The notes under the pieces: model-generated
Database searches by the model: none
Told to the model about the DNA's origin: nothing
What the model saw: the letters and a program-made list of their open reading frames with translations, nothing else
Assembly (NCBI GenBank): GCA_031266015.1
Contig: JAISBU010000004.1
Span: 1 to 64,000 of the forward strand
Length of the DNA: 64,000 nt
Source of the DNA: Prevotellaceae bacterium
Lineage (GTDB): Bacteria; Bacteroidota; Bacteroidia; Bacteroidales; UBA932
Reading direction: 5' to 3'
Program-made: the position numbers and the translations under genes
Part shown: positions 1 to 8,836 of the stretch, piece by piece
How the letters are laid out: each line of letters begins with the position of its first letter
Position numbering within the stretch: position 1 is the first letter of the stretch

Positions 1-66
1 AAGACGAATTATCTCTCGAGTTTTACGCTCAGCAATGTGCGCAACTTTTATATACTTATTTCTCAT
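1..66 (-). CDS. IS1595-like transposase, N-terminal 22 residues (partial)
   Basis: ATG at 66-64 on the minus strand opens a frame that runs off the window edge. The 22 visible residues begin MRNKYIKVAHIAERKTREII. This resembles the N-terminus of Bacteroidetes IS1595-group transposases, where a short basic start leads into a helix-turn-helix/zinc-ribbon region before the ISXO2-like DDE domain. A TATCTTTG -7 box lies about 20 bases upstream. Catalytic residues are not visible, so activity cannot be judged. Confidence 0.6.
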   Translation of the reverse strand, partial: MRNKYIKVAHIAERKTREIIRL

Positions 67-83
67 TGTTCAACAACAACTTA

Positions 84-91
84 CAAAGATA
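84..91 (-). promoter_or_regulatory. -7 box TATCTTTG of the IS transposase
   Basis: The minus strand reads TATCTTTG, matching the Bacteroidetes TAnnTTTG box, 18 bases before the transposase ATG. Confidence 0.45.
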
Positions 92-117
92 ATAATCTTC
101 TAAAGTTGTCTTGAACC

Positions 118-303
118 AATGATTATTATATTGTTGAAATCTCTCTCCCCAACGGATTATTGACAACATATAAAAAGACTTTGCCGTTTTCGCAAGGAAT
201 GATAGCAAATGTTGAAATAATTACAGAAGATATGCGTTTGATAGAACGATTCTTTATGCCTATAAAACGAATTTTTAAAGAAAGTGTTGTTCCAAGTATA
301 TAA
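118..303 (+). pseudogene. C-terminal remnant of an HlyD-family exporter accessory protein
   Basis: The frame that ends at TAA 301-303 encodes about 60 residues including VEISLPNGLLTTYKKTLPFS and then VEIITEDMRLIERFF. That is the usual C-terminal tail of the HlyD-like membrane-fusion subunits which work with peptidase-containing ABC exporters of bacteriocins in Bacteroidetes. In the same frame a stop occurs at 112-114, inside the insertion-sequence end, so the gene is cut off from its 5' part. The TolC-type gene begins 2 bases after the stop, consistent with a former type I export operon. Base composition is clearly more AT-rich than the rest of the window. Confidence 0.7.
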
Positions 304-305
304 AT

Positions 306-1627
306 ATGAAAAATAATCAATATTCACTATTTCTGACTGGAGTTTTCTTTTTTCTTTTTTTTTGTTCGCTTCACGCTCAGAATCTCTGGACATTAGAACA
401 ATACATTGACATTGCGTTGGCAAACAATCGCAATGTGCGCCAGCAAGATTTGACACGGCAATCGAAAAAAATCACCTATGAGCAAGCACGGCAAAATTTA
501 TTGCCTAACCTCAATGCTTTTGCTGGACAAAATTTTTCCTTTGGTCGCTCGCTGAACAACAATAATATATATGAAAGCGCCAATTCTTCGCAAACAATAT
601 TTAGTGTTTCGAGCAGTTTGACTTTGTTTGACGGGCTTCGGCTCAAAAACAGTATTGATCAGCAGCGTATTGAAATGCATGCTTCCGAAGCTGATTTAGA
701 AAAAATAAAAGCAGACATTACGTTAAGCGTAACCACCGCTTTTTTGCAAGTGCTGATGAACAAAGAATTGCTTCAACTTGCCGAAGAACAATTACTATTG
801 ACACAAGCAAAAATAGAGCGGCAAAAATCATTGGTTGAAAGTGGGAAATTGGTGGAAGGTGAACTTTTTGAGTTGCAGGCGCAGGAAGCAAAAGAAGAAT
901 TAAATCAGGTACAAGCTGAAAATTTCTTAAAATTATCCCTGCTCGATTTGGTACAAATACTTGAATTAGACGATTCTCGTAATCTGGATGTTGTAATGTC
1001 AACAGATTTGAATCCGAATGACTTGTTTTTGCCTTCGGTAAAAACCGTTTATGAAAATGCCGTGCGTAATCGCCCTGAAATAAAAAGCGCCGAACTTCGG
1101 CTGAAAAGTAGTGAAAAGCCGTTTCCATTGCTCGTTCCAGCTATTCGCCTGCCTTGTCGCTTGGTGGAAGTTTCGACCTGGCTTATCGCAATTTTACCAG
1201 TTTCGATAACAAACCTTTTGGTGATCAAATGGCTGAGAATATGAGTGCAAGTGTTGGACTGAATTTGAATATTCCGATTTTCAACCGTTTTGAAGTGAAC
1301 AACTACGTGAAAACCGCGCAATTAAATGTTGAAAGCAATCGGCTGTCGATAGAAAATACAAAATTGGAGCTTCGTAAAGCCACTCAGCAGGCTTACCAAA
1401 ATGCATTGGCGGCAAAAAGCCGTTGGAATGCAGCAGGAAAATCGGAAAAAGTTGCGCAGGAAGCATACCGCTTTGTCAATCAGAAATATGAAAATGGGCG
1501 AGCAACTCAGTACGAACTTTTTCAAGCAAAAAATCATCTGACACAAACGCTTTCGGAACAAACACAGGCAAAATATGAATATATTTTTCGTGTAAAAATT
1601 TTGGAAATGTTGAATGTACTTCTTTGA
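306..1627 (+). pseudogene. TolC-family outer membrane efflux protein, frameshifted
   Basis: The first part (306 to about 1117) starts with a signal peptide (MKNNQYSLFLTGVFFFLFF...HAQ) and then helical TolC repeat sequence. After the A-run at 1114-1117 the family-like sequence continues in another frame (residues AVSIARSSYSPALSLGGSFD and on) to the stop at 1627. Adding one A to the run restores a single product of about 440 residues, the normal TolC length. The gene would supply the outer-membrane duct for the HlyD-type exporter remnant just upstream. The break may be a real one-base deletion or a homopolymer sequencing error. Composition is AT-rich like the upstream remnant and unlike downstream genes, which suggests transfer. 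Confidence 0.8.
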
Positions 1628-1634
1628 AAAAATA

Positions 1635-1664
1635 GGTTCAAGATAATTTAAAAGGATAATTTTT
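1635..1664 (+). repeat. Possible second insertion-sequence terminal repeat, inverted to the one at 117-88
   Basis: GGTTCAAGATAATTTAAAAG begins 8 bases after the TolC stop. It matches the insertion-sequence end on the opposite strand at 117-88 in about 21 of 30 positions, including the first nine. No transposase follows, so it may be a decayed IS end or a chance match. Confidence 0.35.
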
Positions 1665-1799
1665 GATAAAATCAAATAGATAAATGTACCTATTTTTTCT
1701 TCTCATGTTATACCTAAATGTGTAGCATATAGATGTTTACCTTGCTGCGGTCAAAGTTCTAAAAGGATGGTGAAAAGAGGCTATTCAAAAAGTTATCTG

Positions 1800-1807
1800 T
1801 AACTTTG
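1800..1807 (+). promoter_or_regulatory. -7 box TAACTTTG upstream of the small membrane protein
   Basis: TAACTTTG matches TAnnTTTG. It overlaps a possible TTG start at 1805, so translation must begin at the ATG at 1829. Confidence 0.5.
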
Positions 1808-1828
1808 CATTTTCTATCGTATAACAAT

Positions 1829-2122
1829 ATGCTAACATCTCGCAGTAAGGTAGTACTTGGAACGCTGGTTGGATTAGTCGTGCCGGTGATTACGTTCTTT
1901 ATTTTTTACAGGACAAGCTATGCGCATACTTCTTTTGAGAGCTACGTGCGGCTGCTGATGTTTCGCAGCATGATTTCTAAAGTTTTGGCTATTACAGCGC
2001 TACCCAACCTGCTGGTGTTCTACCTTTTTTTGTGGCTCAACAAAGACCTTATCGCCCGTGGAGTAGTGGTGGGAACCATAATGGTAGCGCTAGTGGTAGC
2101 GGTACTTTACTTTGTGTACTAG
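1829..2122 (+). CDS. Small hypothetical membrane protein (97 aa)
   Basis: No family was recognised. The protein starts MLTSRSKVVLGTLVGLVVPV and shows three hydrophobic segments, near residues 7-27, 45-65 and 73-95. It has no signal cleavage site and is probably an inner-membrane protein. The start is set by the TAACTTTG box just upstream. It lies 37 bases before thiN on the same strand and may be co-transcribed with it. Function is unknown. Confidence 0.65.
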   Translation: MLTSRSKVVLGTLVGLVVPVITFFIFYRTSYAHTSFESYVRLLMFRSMISKVLAITALPNLLVFYLFLWLNKDLIARGVVVGTIMVALVVAVLYFVY

Positions 2123-2159
2123 CGGCGTAGCGCTGAAATTTGAGAATTGATATGGGTAA

Positions 2160-2807
2160 ATGCTGACACCTCTTCCTCACATACGACCTTCGGAAACCGT
2201 AATACTGGCCAATGGCGCTTTTCCGAGCCATGAAGTGCCGCGGCGAATTCTTCATTTCGCAAAACGTGTTATCTGTTGTGATGGTGCGATTGAAAATCTA
2301 CTGAAAAACGGGATTGAACCTGCTGCCATAGTGGGAGATTTGGACAGCATATCCGATGAGCATCGCGTTCGCTTTTCCGGTATACTGCATCAGGATGGCG
2401 ATCAAGAAATAAATGATTTGACAAAGGCCGTAAGCTTCTGTAGAGGGAAAAACTGGGGAGGAGTTTCTATTCTTGGCGCTACCGGAAAGCGGGAAGATCA
2501 TACGCTGGGGAACATGTCGCTGCTGGTTGATTATATAAATGAATCATTTGATATTCAGATGATTACCGACCATGGCGTAATAAATGCCATAAAGTTTAGC
2601 AGCGTATTCGAGAGCTTCGCAGGTCAGCAAGTTTCATTTTTCCGATGCTCGAAAGCTATGGATGTTACCACTGAGAATTTAAAATATCCGCTACAAAAAA
2701 GTCCACTGGCCGCGCTATGGATGGGTACGCTAAACGAGGCCATGGGAGCCTCGTTTGCGTTACATTTTACAAAAGGTAGCCTGCTGGTTTTTCGTGAACA
2801 CCGTTAA
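2160..2807 (+). CDS. thiN: Thiamine pyrophosphokinase
   Basis: Transfers pyrophosphate from ATP to thiamine, making the cofactor thiamine diphosphate in the cytoplasm. The 215-residue length is normal for the family. Recognisable parts are the N-terminal ILANGAFP strand, VICCDGA, the metal-binding GDLDSIS motif near residues 59-65, QEINDLTKA, and GATGKREDHTLGN. The C-terminal thiamine-binding β-sandwich follows. The gene converges with the DUF4249 gene: the two stop codons overlap by 3 bases, so there is no room for a terminator between them. Confidence 0.9.
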   Translation: MLTPLPHIRPSETVILANGAFPSHEVPRRILHFAKRVICCDGAIENLLKNGIEPAAIVGDLDSISDEHRVRFSGILHQDGDQEINDLTKAVSFCRGKNWGGVSILGATGKREDHTLGNMSLLVDYINESFDIQMITDHGVINAIKFSSVFESFAGQQVSFFRCSKAMDVTTENLKYPLQKSPLAALWMGTLNEAMGASFALHFTKGSLLVFREHR

Positions 2808-3955
2808 AACCCGGACTCTTTTTTCTCCCGCTTCCATGTTTGCTGCGTGCTCACCTGCACGAATTCATCATAGCTTAGCATTTGGAATTGAACAGGATTG
2901 ATGCTTCCTGTGGGCTGCTGTGCCCAAAATCCTCTGATGGAGGCATCAACTTGCATACCGGAAAAGTAGACCTTTCCCTTGTTTGGTTCACTGCTATACG
3001 TAGCGGTACCTTTACTTATGGAAAGCTGTAGACCGCTACCATCTGTGGCATTCCATGTGTTGTCCAGCGTTTTTACATTCATGGGAAGCACTACGCTTTT
3101 CCAGCTGCCGGGGTTGCGCATGCCAAAGCATCCAATAGCGCTTGGCCCTTGAATATTACCCTTTACGTTGGCCGGAGGTCCGCTAAACATGGGGCTGCTT
3201 CCACTGGTTTCACTCTCTGCTCCATTTAGATAGGTGTACATAGCTTGGCTAATGGTACCCATGCGAAGGTTAATGGTATCGAAGGGACAGAGCCATAGCG
3301 TATCTCCATCGCCCATATCTCTGCTTGTACGGCCGGTTGGAAGGTTGAAGGTAAAGTAGCTGTCGTTACCGTAAAGTCCATAGGGTATTTTGTCAAGGGA
3401 ATAGTCGCTTACAGTGCGGCACATGTTGCGATTGCCGTAGTACATATCTACACTTGCGCACTCATCGTTTAGGCTTTCCCGATGGGCTGCTATCATTATC
3501 ACAAAGGTAGGTATGTACCTGCCGGTATCAAGACCAAAGGGGTAAATAATAGTCGTGTCAACGTACACCTTGTGGGGCATAACGTCTTGCGCTGTGTATT
3601 CTTCGGGAATTCCATCGCCATCAAAATCATATAGTACACGTAATAAGGCAGTATTGCCCGGCGCTACGCTATAATTTGCAGACGTGAGGTACTGCCCGGG
3701 GTTGTTAGCGTCGGGGGTAAGCAGTACGCCGTTGATCCGCACCTGCGCATCGCTCACGCCCTGTACCTGCCCGCCGCCAAAGTAGGGTATAGATTTCGAA
3801 ATCCACACTGTTTGCTGCGAGGGCTCAGCGCTCATCATAGCGTTTATAACCAGCTTGGCTGCCTCGGGATGGGTGCTTATATCAATGCGCTCGGTGCATG
3901 AAGCGGTAAGAAATACAAATGCTGAGATGAGGAGCGTATTTTTTATACTTTTCAT
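2804..3955 (-). CDS. DUF4249 lipoprotein, partner of the adjacent TonB receptor
   Basis: The 383-residue protein has a lipoprotein signal (LISAFVFLTASC, lipid-modified Cys near residue 20) and β-rich sequence typical of DUF4249. In Bacteroidetes this family is usually encoded directly downstream of a TonB-dependent receptor with a carboxypeptidase-like domain, as here (27 bases after it). It probably sits on the outer membrane as a surface or periplasmic accessory, analogous in position to SusD but unrelated in sequence. The substrate is unknown. It overlaps the stop of thiN on the other strand. Confidence 0.8.
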   Translation of the reverse strand: MKSIKNTLLISAFVFLTASCTERIDISTHPEAAKLVINAMMSAEPSQQTVWISKSIPYFGGGQVQGVSDAQVRINGVLLTPDANNPGQYLTSANYSVAPGNTALLRVLYDFDGDGIPEEYTAQDVMPHKVYVDTTIIYPFGLDTGRYIPTFVIMIAAHRESLNDECASVDMYYGNRNMCRTVSDYSLDKIPYGLYGNDSYFTFNLPTGRTSRDMGDGDTLWLCPFDTINLRMGTISQAMYTYLNGAESETSGSSPMFSGPPANVKGNIQGPSAIGCFGMRNPGSWKSVVLPMNVKTLDNTWNATDGSGLQLSISKGTATYSSEPNKGKVYFSGMQVDASIRGFWAQQPTGSINPVQFQMLSYDEFVQVSTQQTWKREKKESGF

Positions 3956-3982
3956 ACTATTTTTTTGTTTGTTGCTAACGGC

Positions 3983-6331
3983 TTAAAACTTAAAGTTGTA
4001 CGTTATTGACGGCACTATACTGAACAGGTATACCGACTCGGCGTAGTTGTTGCCCGGTTGGTTTTCTTCTTCTCTAAAAGTAACAAACCATGAGTTGTGG
4101 CGGCCATATGCGTTGTATATCGACACGTTGAGCTCATGCGAGTAGCGGCCATGCTTTTTTAGCTCAAAGGTAGCCGCAAGGTCGAGCCGGTGATAGTCGG
4201 GCATGCGGTAGGTGTTGCGAGATCCGTAGGTGGGTACGTAGGTGGGGCGGCTGCCAAACATTCCATCGGGAATTACAAACTGATTCTCGGGGTAAGTAAC
4301 CGGCGTACCTGTAGAGTAAGTCCAGTTGGCCGATAGGTTAATGCGCTTGGTGATATCGTAGCTAAGCACAATGTTGAGGTTGTGTGGCTTATCAAATGTG
4401 GCACGGTACCAGTCGTTGTTGTTTACCGTTTGTACTTTGCGGTGCGAGCGGGAGTAGGTGTAGCTGACCCATCCGGTAAAAGCGCCTGTATTTTTACGTA
4501 CCATAAGCTCCAGGCCGTAGGCCTTGCCCACGCCTGTGCGCATTTCGCCCTCAAGGAGCGGGTTCATCATTAGCTGCGCATGATCTTTAAAATCTACCAG
4601 GTTGTTCAGGTATTTATAAAAAACCTCGACCGAAGTTTCAATGGCATCGTCCAGGAAGTTGTGGAAATAGCCCAACGAGCTTTGCTGCGCAGACTGTGGC
4701 TTGATGTTGGGGCTCGACGGCACCCATACATCAAGCGGCGAGCCTGCCGATGAGTTGGATACAAGATGCATGAACTGCACGGTGCGTGAGTAGCTGGCTT
4801 TTACTGAGCTGTTATCCGTGAGCTGATATACGGCGCCCAGGCGTGGTTCAAGGCCCCAGTAGTTTTGATAAATACCGCCCTTGCCATATTTTGCGCTATC
4901 GCTCAGGTGGTAGTTCTCATCGTAAAGGTACACCGTGGAGGGGCCAATATCTTGGAATAGCGTGGCACGTAACCCGTATTTGAGCGTGAGCCGGTCGCTC
5001 AGCTTGTGCTGATTCATGGCGTATACCGAGTACTCTGCCGAGTACTGATTGGGCAAAACTATGCGAGGGCTTGAACCAATGGCCAGCTCCATTCCAGCAT
5101 CGCAAGGCGACACCTTATGGTACACACCCGCCGCACCGAACTTGAACGAACCGTGGTCGCCGTAAAGCAGGGTAAAATCTTCGCGCAAGCCATAATCGTT
5201 GATGCTGGAGATCCACTTGGCAGCTATGGTGCCCATATTAAACGAAAGGTCGTAGTCGTAGTGCGTGCCTATGATGGAGGAGTGGAGAAAAAACCTGTCG
5301 GAGAAACGATGGCTCCACAGCAGCGAGTAGGTACCGTTGCTAAAGTTCATGCCGGCTACATTGTCGCCCATACCAAATACATCTTTGCCGTAGTAGCCTG
5401 TGAGCGACAGGCGATCTTTCTCGCCTACCTTCCACGTTAGCTTGCCGTTGAGGTCGTAAAAATGCAGCCGGGCATTACGTAAATCTTTATCGGGCGCCAA
5501 GGGTAAGAACAGGTCGGCATAGGTACGCCGGCCTGCTACCATGAACGATAGCTTGTCGCTCAAGATTGGCCCATCAATTTCTAATCTGCTGGAAATGAGA
5601 CCAATACCACCATTGACGCTGAATTTATCCATGCCGCCATCCTTGCTGGTTATATCTAACAATGAGGATAGACGACCGCCGTAACCTGCCGGAATATCGC
5701 CTTTGTATAGCTTTACATCGTGTACCACATCGTTGTTGAATACAGAAAAGAACCCCATGAGATGCGATGCATTGTAAACCGGAGAATTATCGAACAGGAT
5801 AAGGTTCTGATCGGGGCTCCCGCCGCGCACGCTGAATGATGACGTTCCCTCGGCGGCGGGTTGAACCCCGGGCAGCAGCATTATGGTTTTAATTACGTCG
5901 ACCTCACCCATGAGCGCCGGAATTCTTTTTATGGTTTGAATGTTCAGCTTCTCTACGCTCATTTCCGACCTGGTGACGTTGGCACGTTTTTCTCCACTTA
6001 TAGTTACAGCCTCAATGGCAACGTTATCAGGCTGTAAGGAAAAGTCTTTAGAGCTGTTTTTAGAGATCGCAATACTCTCATTTATAGTTACATATCCCAT
6101 GTAGTTCACGTTGGCGGTGTACGTCCCTGCCCTTACGTTTATGGAGTAGTATCCTTTTTCGTTGGCCGTAGCGCCTCGTTTTGCTTCTTTCAGATGCACG
6201 TTGGCTCCTACCAGAGGCTCTCCGGTTGCGGCGTTCTTCACATATCCATTTATTTGTAGCGTTTGGGCAATGGCCGGTGTGGAGGCCAGCGCAAAGATGA
6301 TCACGGAAAGATAAAGTTGCTTTGCTTGCAT
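3983..6331 (-). CDS. TonB-dependent receptor with carboxypeptidase-like N-domain
   Basis: Outer-membrane importer energised by TonB. The 782 residues comprise a signal peptide (to about residue 22, ...TPAIAQ), a CarboxypepD_reg/CNA-B-like domain (about 25-105, GYVKNAATGEPLVGANVHLK), a plug domain (about 110-230, with GVQPAAEGTSSFSVRGG) and a 22-strand type barrel ending in the aromatic terminus ITYNFKF. No SusD homologue follows; the DUF4249 lipoprotein takes that place. The cargo cannot be told from the sequence. No clear TAnnTTTG box was found in the upstream gap. Confidence 0.9.
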   Translation of the reverse strand: MQAKQLYLSVIIFALASTPAIAQTLQINGYVKNAATGEPLVGANVHLKEAKRGATANEKGYYSINVRAGTYTANVNYMGYVTINESIAISKNSSKDFSLQPDNVAIEAVTISGEKRANVTRSEMSVEKLNIQTIKRIPALMGEVDVIKTIMLLPGVQPAAEGTSSFSVRGGSPDQNLILFDNSPVYNASHLMGFFSVFNNDVVHDVKLYKGDIPAGYGGRLSSLLDITSKDGGMDKFSVNGGIGLISSRLEIDGPILSDKLSFMVAGRRTYADLFLPLAPDKDLRNARLHFYDLNGKLTWKVGEKDRLSLTGYYGKDVFGMGDNVAGMNFSNGTYSLLWSHRFSDRFFLHSSIIGTHYDYDLSFNMGTIAAKWISSINDYGLREDFTLLYGDHGSFKFGAAGVYHKVSPCDAGMELAIGSSPRIVLPNQYSAEYSVYAMNQHKLSDRLTLKYGLRATLFQDIGPSTVYLYDENYHLSDSAKYGKGGIYQNYWGLEPRLGAVYQLTDNSSVKASYSRTVQFMHLVSNSSAGSPLDVWVPSSPNIKPQSAQQSSLGYFHNFLDDAIETSVEVFYKYLNNLVDFKDHAQLMMNPLLEGEMRTGVGKAYGLELMVRKNTGAFTGWVSYTYSRSHRKVQTVNNNDWYRATFDKPHNLNIVLSYDITKRINLSANWTYSTGTPVTYPENQFVIPDGMFGSRPTYVPTYGSRNTYRMPDYHRLDLAATFELKKHGRYSHELNVSIYNAYGRHNSWFVTFREEENQPGNNYAESVYLFSIVPSITYNFKF

Positions 6332-6731
6332 GAATGTTGTCCTGGTATTATTGTGTGTACTTTCAGCTGCGTATGCCTTTATGACAGTTAAGCCGAACTA
6401 TACCCCTACTGTTCGATTAAATTTTTTTGAAAAAGCGTTACAAAGGAAGGATAAAATAGGGAGGTGGGCAAATATTGTAAGATATATTAATAAAGAGCCG
6501 TGCGGTCTGTGGCGGTTTTGCAGGTCGCCCATAACTTCGTTTTTTGAAAAAATTGTACCGGTAAGCTATTTTCCGCTATTTATGTTTTTTAACGGATCGA
6601 TGCTCGCAACAACGCTTGTTAATATCCATTTATACTTGATACTATTTAACGTCCTGTGCCTTATTGCCGAAGGTGTACGGACTAAATACGGTTAACTTTG
6701 TAGGATTGTATTATTCGGAGCGTTTTATTCA
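6332..6731. other. 400-bp divergent intergenic region
   Basis: This region separates the TonB receptor (minus) from the DivIC-like gene (plus). It is AT-rich in its middle (6420-6480). The only clear signal is the TAACTTTG box at 6693-6700. An open frame of 121 codons spans 6330-6695, but its stop lies in that box and its composition does not look coding (see rejected items). Confidence 0.5.
6693..6700 (+). promoter_or_regulatory. -7 box TAACTTTG of the DivIC-like gene
   Basis: TAACTTTG lies 31 bases before the ATG at 6732 and matches the Bacteroidetes TAnnTTTG consensus. Confidence 0.55.
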
Positions 6732-7031
6732 ATGAATCCACACGTGCCATATGTTTTGGGTAAGCTCAAAAACAAGTATATCATCACGCTGGTGTTGTTT
6801 ATAGCGTGGGTCGCTATTTTTGACCAAAATAACCTCATTGAACGGTTCTCTCTAAGCCGACAAGCGGGGCAGCTGGAAGCCGAAAAGGCTTACTATGAAC
6901 AGGTGGTGGAGCAAAATAAGGATCGCCTGCTGGAGCTCAAAACCAACGATGCCAATCTGGAAAAATATGCCCGGGAGCAATACCTGATGAAGCATCCCGA
7001 TGAGGATATCTTTTTGATAGTGGAGGAGTAA
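6732..7031 (+). CDS. Septum formation initiator, FtsB/DivIC-like
   Basis: A 99-residue bitopic membrane protein. A short cytoplasmic N-terminus is followed by one transmembrane helix (about residues 17-36, IITLVLFIAWVAIFD). A coiled coil follows (about 40-75, rich in E, Q and L: RQAGQLEAEKAYYEQVVEQN), and then the family's C-terminal YAREQYLMKHPDEDIFLI motif. The family joins FtsL and FtsQ at the division septum. Length, topology and C-terminal motif all fit. No other division gene is adjacent. Confidence 0.85.
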   Translation: MNPHVPYVLGKLKNKYIITLVLFIAWVAIFDQNNLIERFSLSRQAGQLEAEKAYYEQVVEQNKDRLLELKTNDANLEKYAREQYLMKHPDEDIFLIVEE

Positions 7032-7141
7032 CTTTTATTTACAATTTAACAATTATGATTTACAATTGATGATTGAATACCACTGTAGCCAGCATTGAAG
7101 CCAAATTGTAAATTGTAAATGTCTTGTTTTGTCAACTTTTT

Positions 7142-8776
7142 ATGAAAAAAATCACACTTTGCGCTATTGCCGTGCTGTTGGGGCTTGTGTCGCAGGCGCA
7201 GCCCGTACAAAAGATCAACGAAATTATGTTCAAGTACGGGCGTTTTATGTACGGCTTGGCTGCAACGTATGTTGATACTGTAGATATAGATCGGCTTACG
7301 GAGAGTGCAATCCGTAAGGTGCTTAGCGAGCTTGATCCGCACTCCAGCTATACTTCGGCAAAAGACGCGAAGGCTATGACCGAGCCATTGCAAGGTAACT
7401 TTGAAGGTGTTGGTATTGAGTTTAACATCCTGAATGACACGCTGTTAGTGATCAACCCTATTGCCGGAGGACCTTCGAAAAAAGTAGGCGTTTTGTCCGG
7501 AGATAGAATTGTAGAGGTTGACGGAAAAAATATTGCGGGAGTTGGGCTTAAGAATACCGAGGTTGCAAAGCACCTGCGCGGGCCAAAGGGAACGGAGGTA
7601 CACATAAAGGTGGCGCGTCGTGGCGAGATGGAATTACTGGACTTCACCATCATTCGTGATAAAATTCCTCTATACAGCATTGACGCCAAATTCTGGGCAG
7701 CGCCGGGCGTTGCTTACATTAAGCTTAACCGCTTCTCCAACACATCTCAAACCGAGTTTGCCCGGGCGCTTAAAGAGTTGGGTAAAAAGCCTGAGGGTAT
7801 TATTCTGGACTTGCGCGGCAATTCCGGCGGAGTATACGAAACCTCCATTTTGCTGGCTGATGAATTTTTGAAAAAGGGCGAGCTGATTGTTTACGCCGAA
7901 GGTCGTGCTATGCCTCGTATGGATGCTATTGCTACGGATACCTTGAGTAAATTTGAGAAAGGGAAGCTAATCGTATTGATTGATGAACAATCAGCCTCAG
8001 CCAGCGAAATCGTAGCAGGCGCTATTCAAGATTGGGATAGGGGGCTACTGGTTGGTCGGCGTACCTTTGGTAAAGGCTTGGTGCAAAACCAGTCCGAGCT
8101 GCCCGATGGCTCTGTTGTTCGTATTACCGTTGCCCGTTATCATACGCCTAGCGGCCGTGTGATACAACGCCCGTATGAAAACGGTAAAGCTGATAAGTAT
8201 CAAGAAGATATGTACAAGCGCTACGCTAGCGGCGAGCTGTACAGCGCAGATAGCGTGAAGCAGCTGCCGGATTCACTTCAATATTACACCTTGCACAACA
8301 AGCGCGTAGTGTATGGTGGCGGTGGCATTGTGCCCGATGTTTTTGTTCCCATTGATACAAGCAGCTATACCAAGTATCATGCAAGGCTGGTGCGTAGGGG
8401 CATACTCAACCAGTTTACCTTGCGTTACTCGGATGCCCATCGTAAGCAGCTGATGAAGGAGTATACTTCGTTGGAAAAATTCAAGGAAAAATATGTGATT
8501 ACAGACACTCTTTTCAATGAGCTGGTAAGCTTTGCCGAAACACAAAAGCTGCCGAAAGACTCGGCTGAGATTGCGAAAGCAAAGTTTGATATTTCAGCTC
8601 AGCTGAAAGGCCTTATTGCTCAAGATTTGTTTACCACCAGTGCATACTATGAGGTGGTTTTCCCGCAAATAGATAACGGCTATCAAAAAGCTGTAGAAAT
8701 GATGGCCAGCTGGAAAAAGTATGAGCCGCTTCTAGAGTCCAAGATAGAACCTAAAGCGAAGTCAAAGAAAAAGTAG
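7142..8776 (+). CDS. S41-family C-terminal processing peptidase
   Basis: A periplasmic serine protease with a Ser/Lys dyad that trims C-termini or degrades misfolded envelope proteins. The start at 7142 (MKKITLCAIAVLLGLVSQAQ) gives a signal peptide; an in-frame ATG at 7124 would only add MFCQLF. The order is a short N-terminal helical region, a PDZ domain (about 85-165, with GVGIEFNI and LSGDRIVEVDG), and the S41 core with LDLRGNSGG. The catalytic serine is in DEQSASASEIVAGAIQDW and the lysine in GRRTFGKGLVQ. A lysine-rich tail ends the protein. Total length about 544 residues. A strong bidirectional terminator follows. Confidence 0.9.
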   Translation: MKKITLCAIAVLLGLVSQAQPVQKINEIMFKYGRFMYGLAATYVDTVDIDRLTESAIRKVLSELDPHSSYTSAKDAKAMTEPLQGNFEGVGIEFNILNDTLLVINPIAGGPSKKVGVLSGDRIVEVDGKNIAGVGLKNTEVAKHLRGPKGTEVHIKVARRGEMELLDFTIIRDKIPLYSIDAKFWAAPGVAYIKLNRFSNTSQTEFARALKELGKKPEGIILDLRGNSGGVYETSILLADEFLKKGELIVYAEGRAMPRMDAIATDTLSKFEKGKLIVLIDEQSASASEIVAGAIQDWDRGLLVGRRTFGKGLVQNQSELPDGSVVRITVARYHTPSGRVIQRPYENGKADKYQEDMYKRYASGELYSADSVKQLPDSLQYYTLHNKRVVYGGGGIVPDVFVPIDTSSYTKYHARLVRRGILNQFTLRYSDAHRKQLMKEYTSLEKFKEKYVITDTLFNELVSFAETQKLPKDSAEIAKAKFDISAQLKGLIAQDLFTTSAYYEVVFPQIDNGYQKAVEMMASWKKYEPLLESKIEPKAKSKKK

Positions 8777-8790
8777 GGTAGTCTGAAAAT

Positions 8791-8830
8791 AAAAAAGAGC
8801 GGCGAAGATTTATCTTCGCCGCTCTTTTTT
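8791..8830. terminator. Bidirectional rho-independent terminator
   Basis: A perfect 19-bp stem (8791-8809 with 8812-8830) has a 2-base loop, with A-run on one side and T-run on the other. It lies between the convergent protease and dinB genes and can serve both. Confidence 0.9.
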
Positions 8831-8836
8831 ATTCGC

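Larger units (their letters stand above)
1..117 (-). mobile_element. Right-hand end of an IS1595-like insertion sequence
   Basis: The element continues off the left edge of the window. Reading the minus strand, a likely terminal inverted repeat starts GGTTCAAGACAACTTTAG (117 down to 100). It is followed by a TAnnTTTG promoter box and the start of a transposase at 66. The HlyD-type reading frame that resumes right after position 117 suggests that the element inserted into that gene. The family assignment rests on the transposase N-terminus. The 8-bp target duplication expected of IS1595 cannot be tested because the other end is outside the window. Confidence 0.6.

Noticed and set aside
2804..6331. 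SusC/SusD polysaccharide utilisation pair
   Set aside because: The partner of the TonB receptor is a DUF4249 lipoprotein, not a SusD homologue, and no glycan enzymes are nearby.
6330..6695. Open frame of 121 codons upstream of the DivIC-like gene
   Set aside because: It overlaps the TonB receptor start on the other strand, ends inside the DivIC promoter box, matches no family I know and lacks coding-like composition. Left as an intergenic region.
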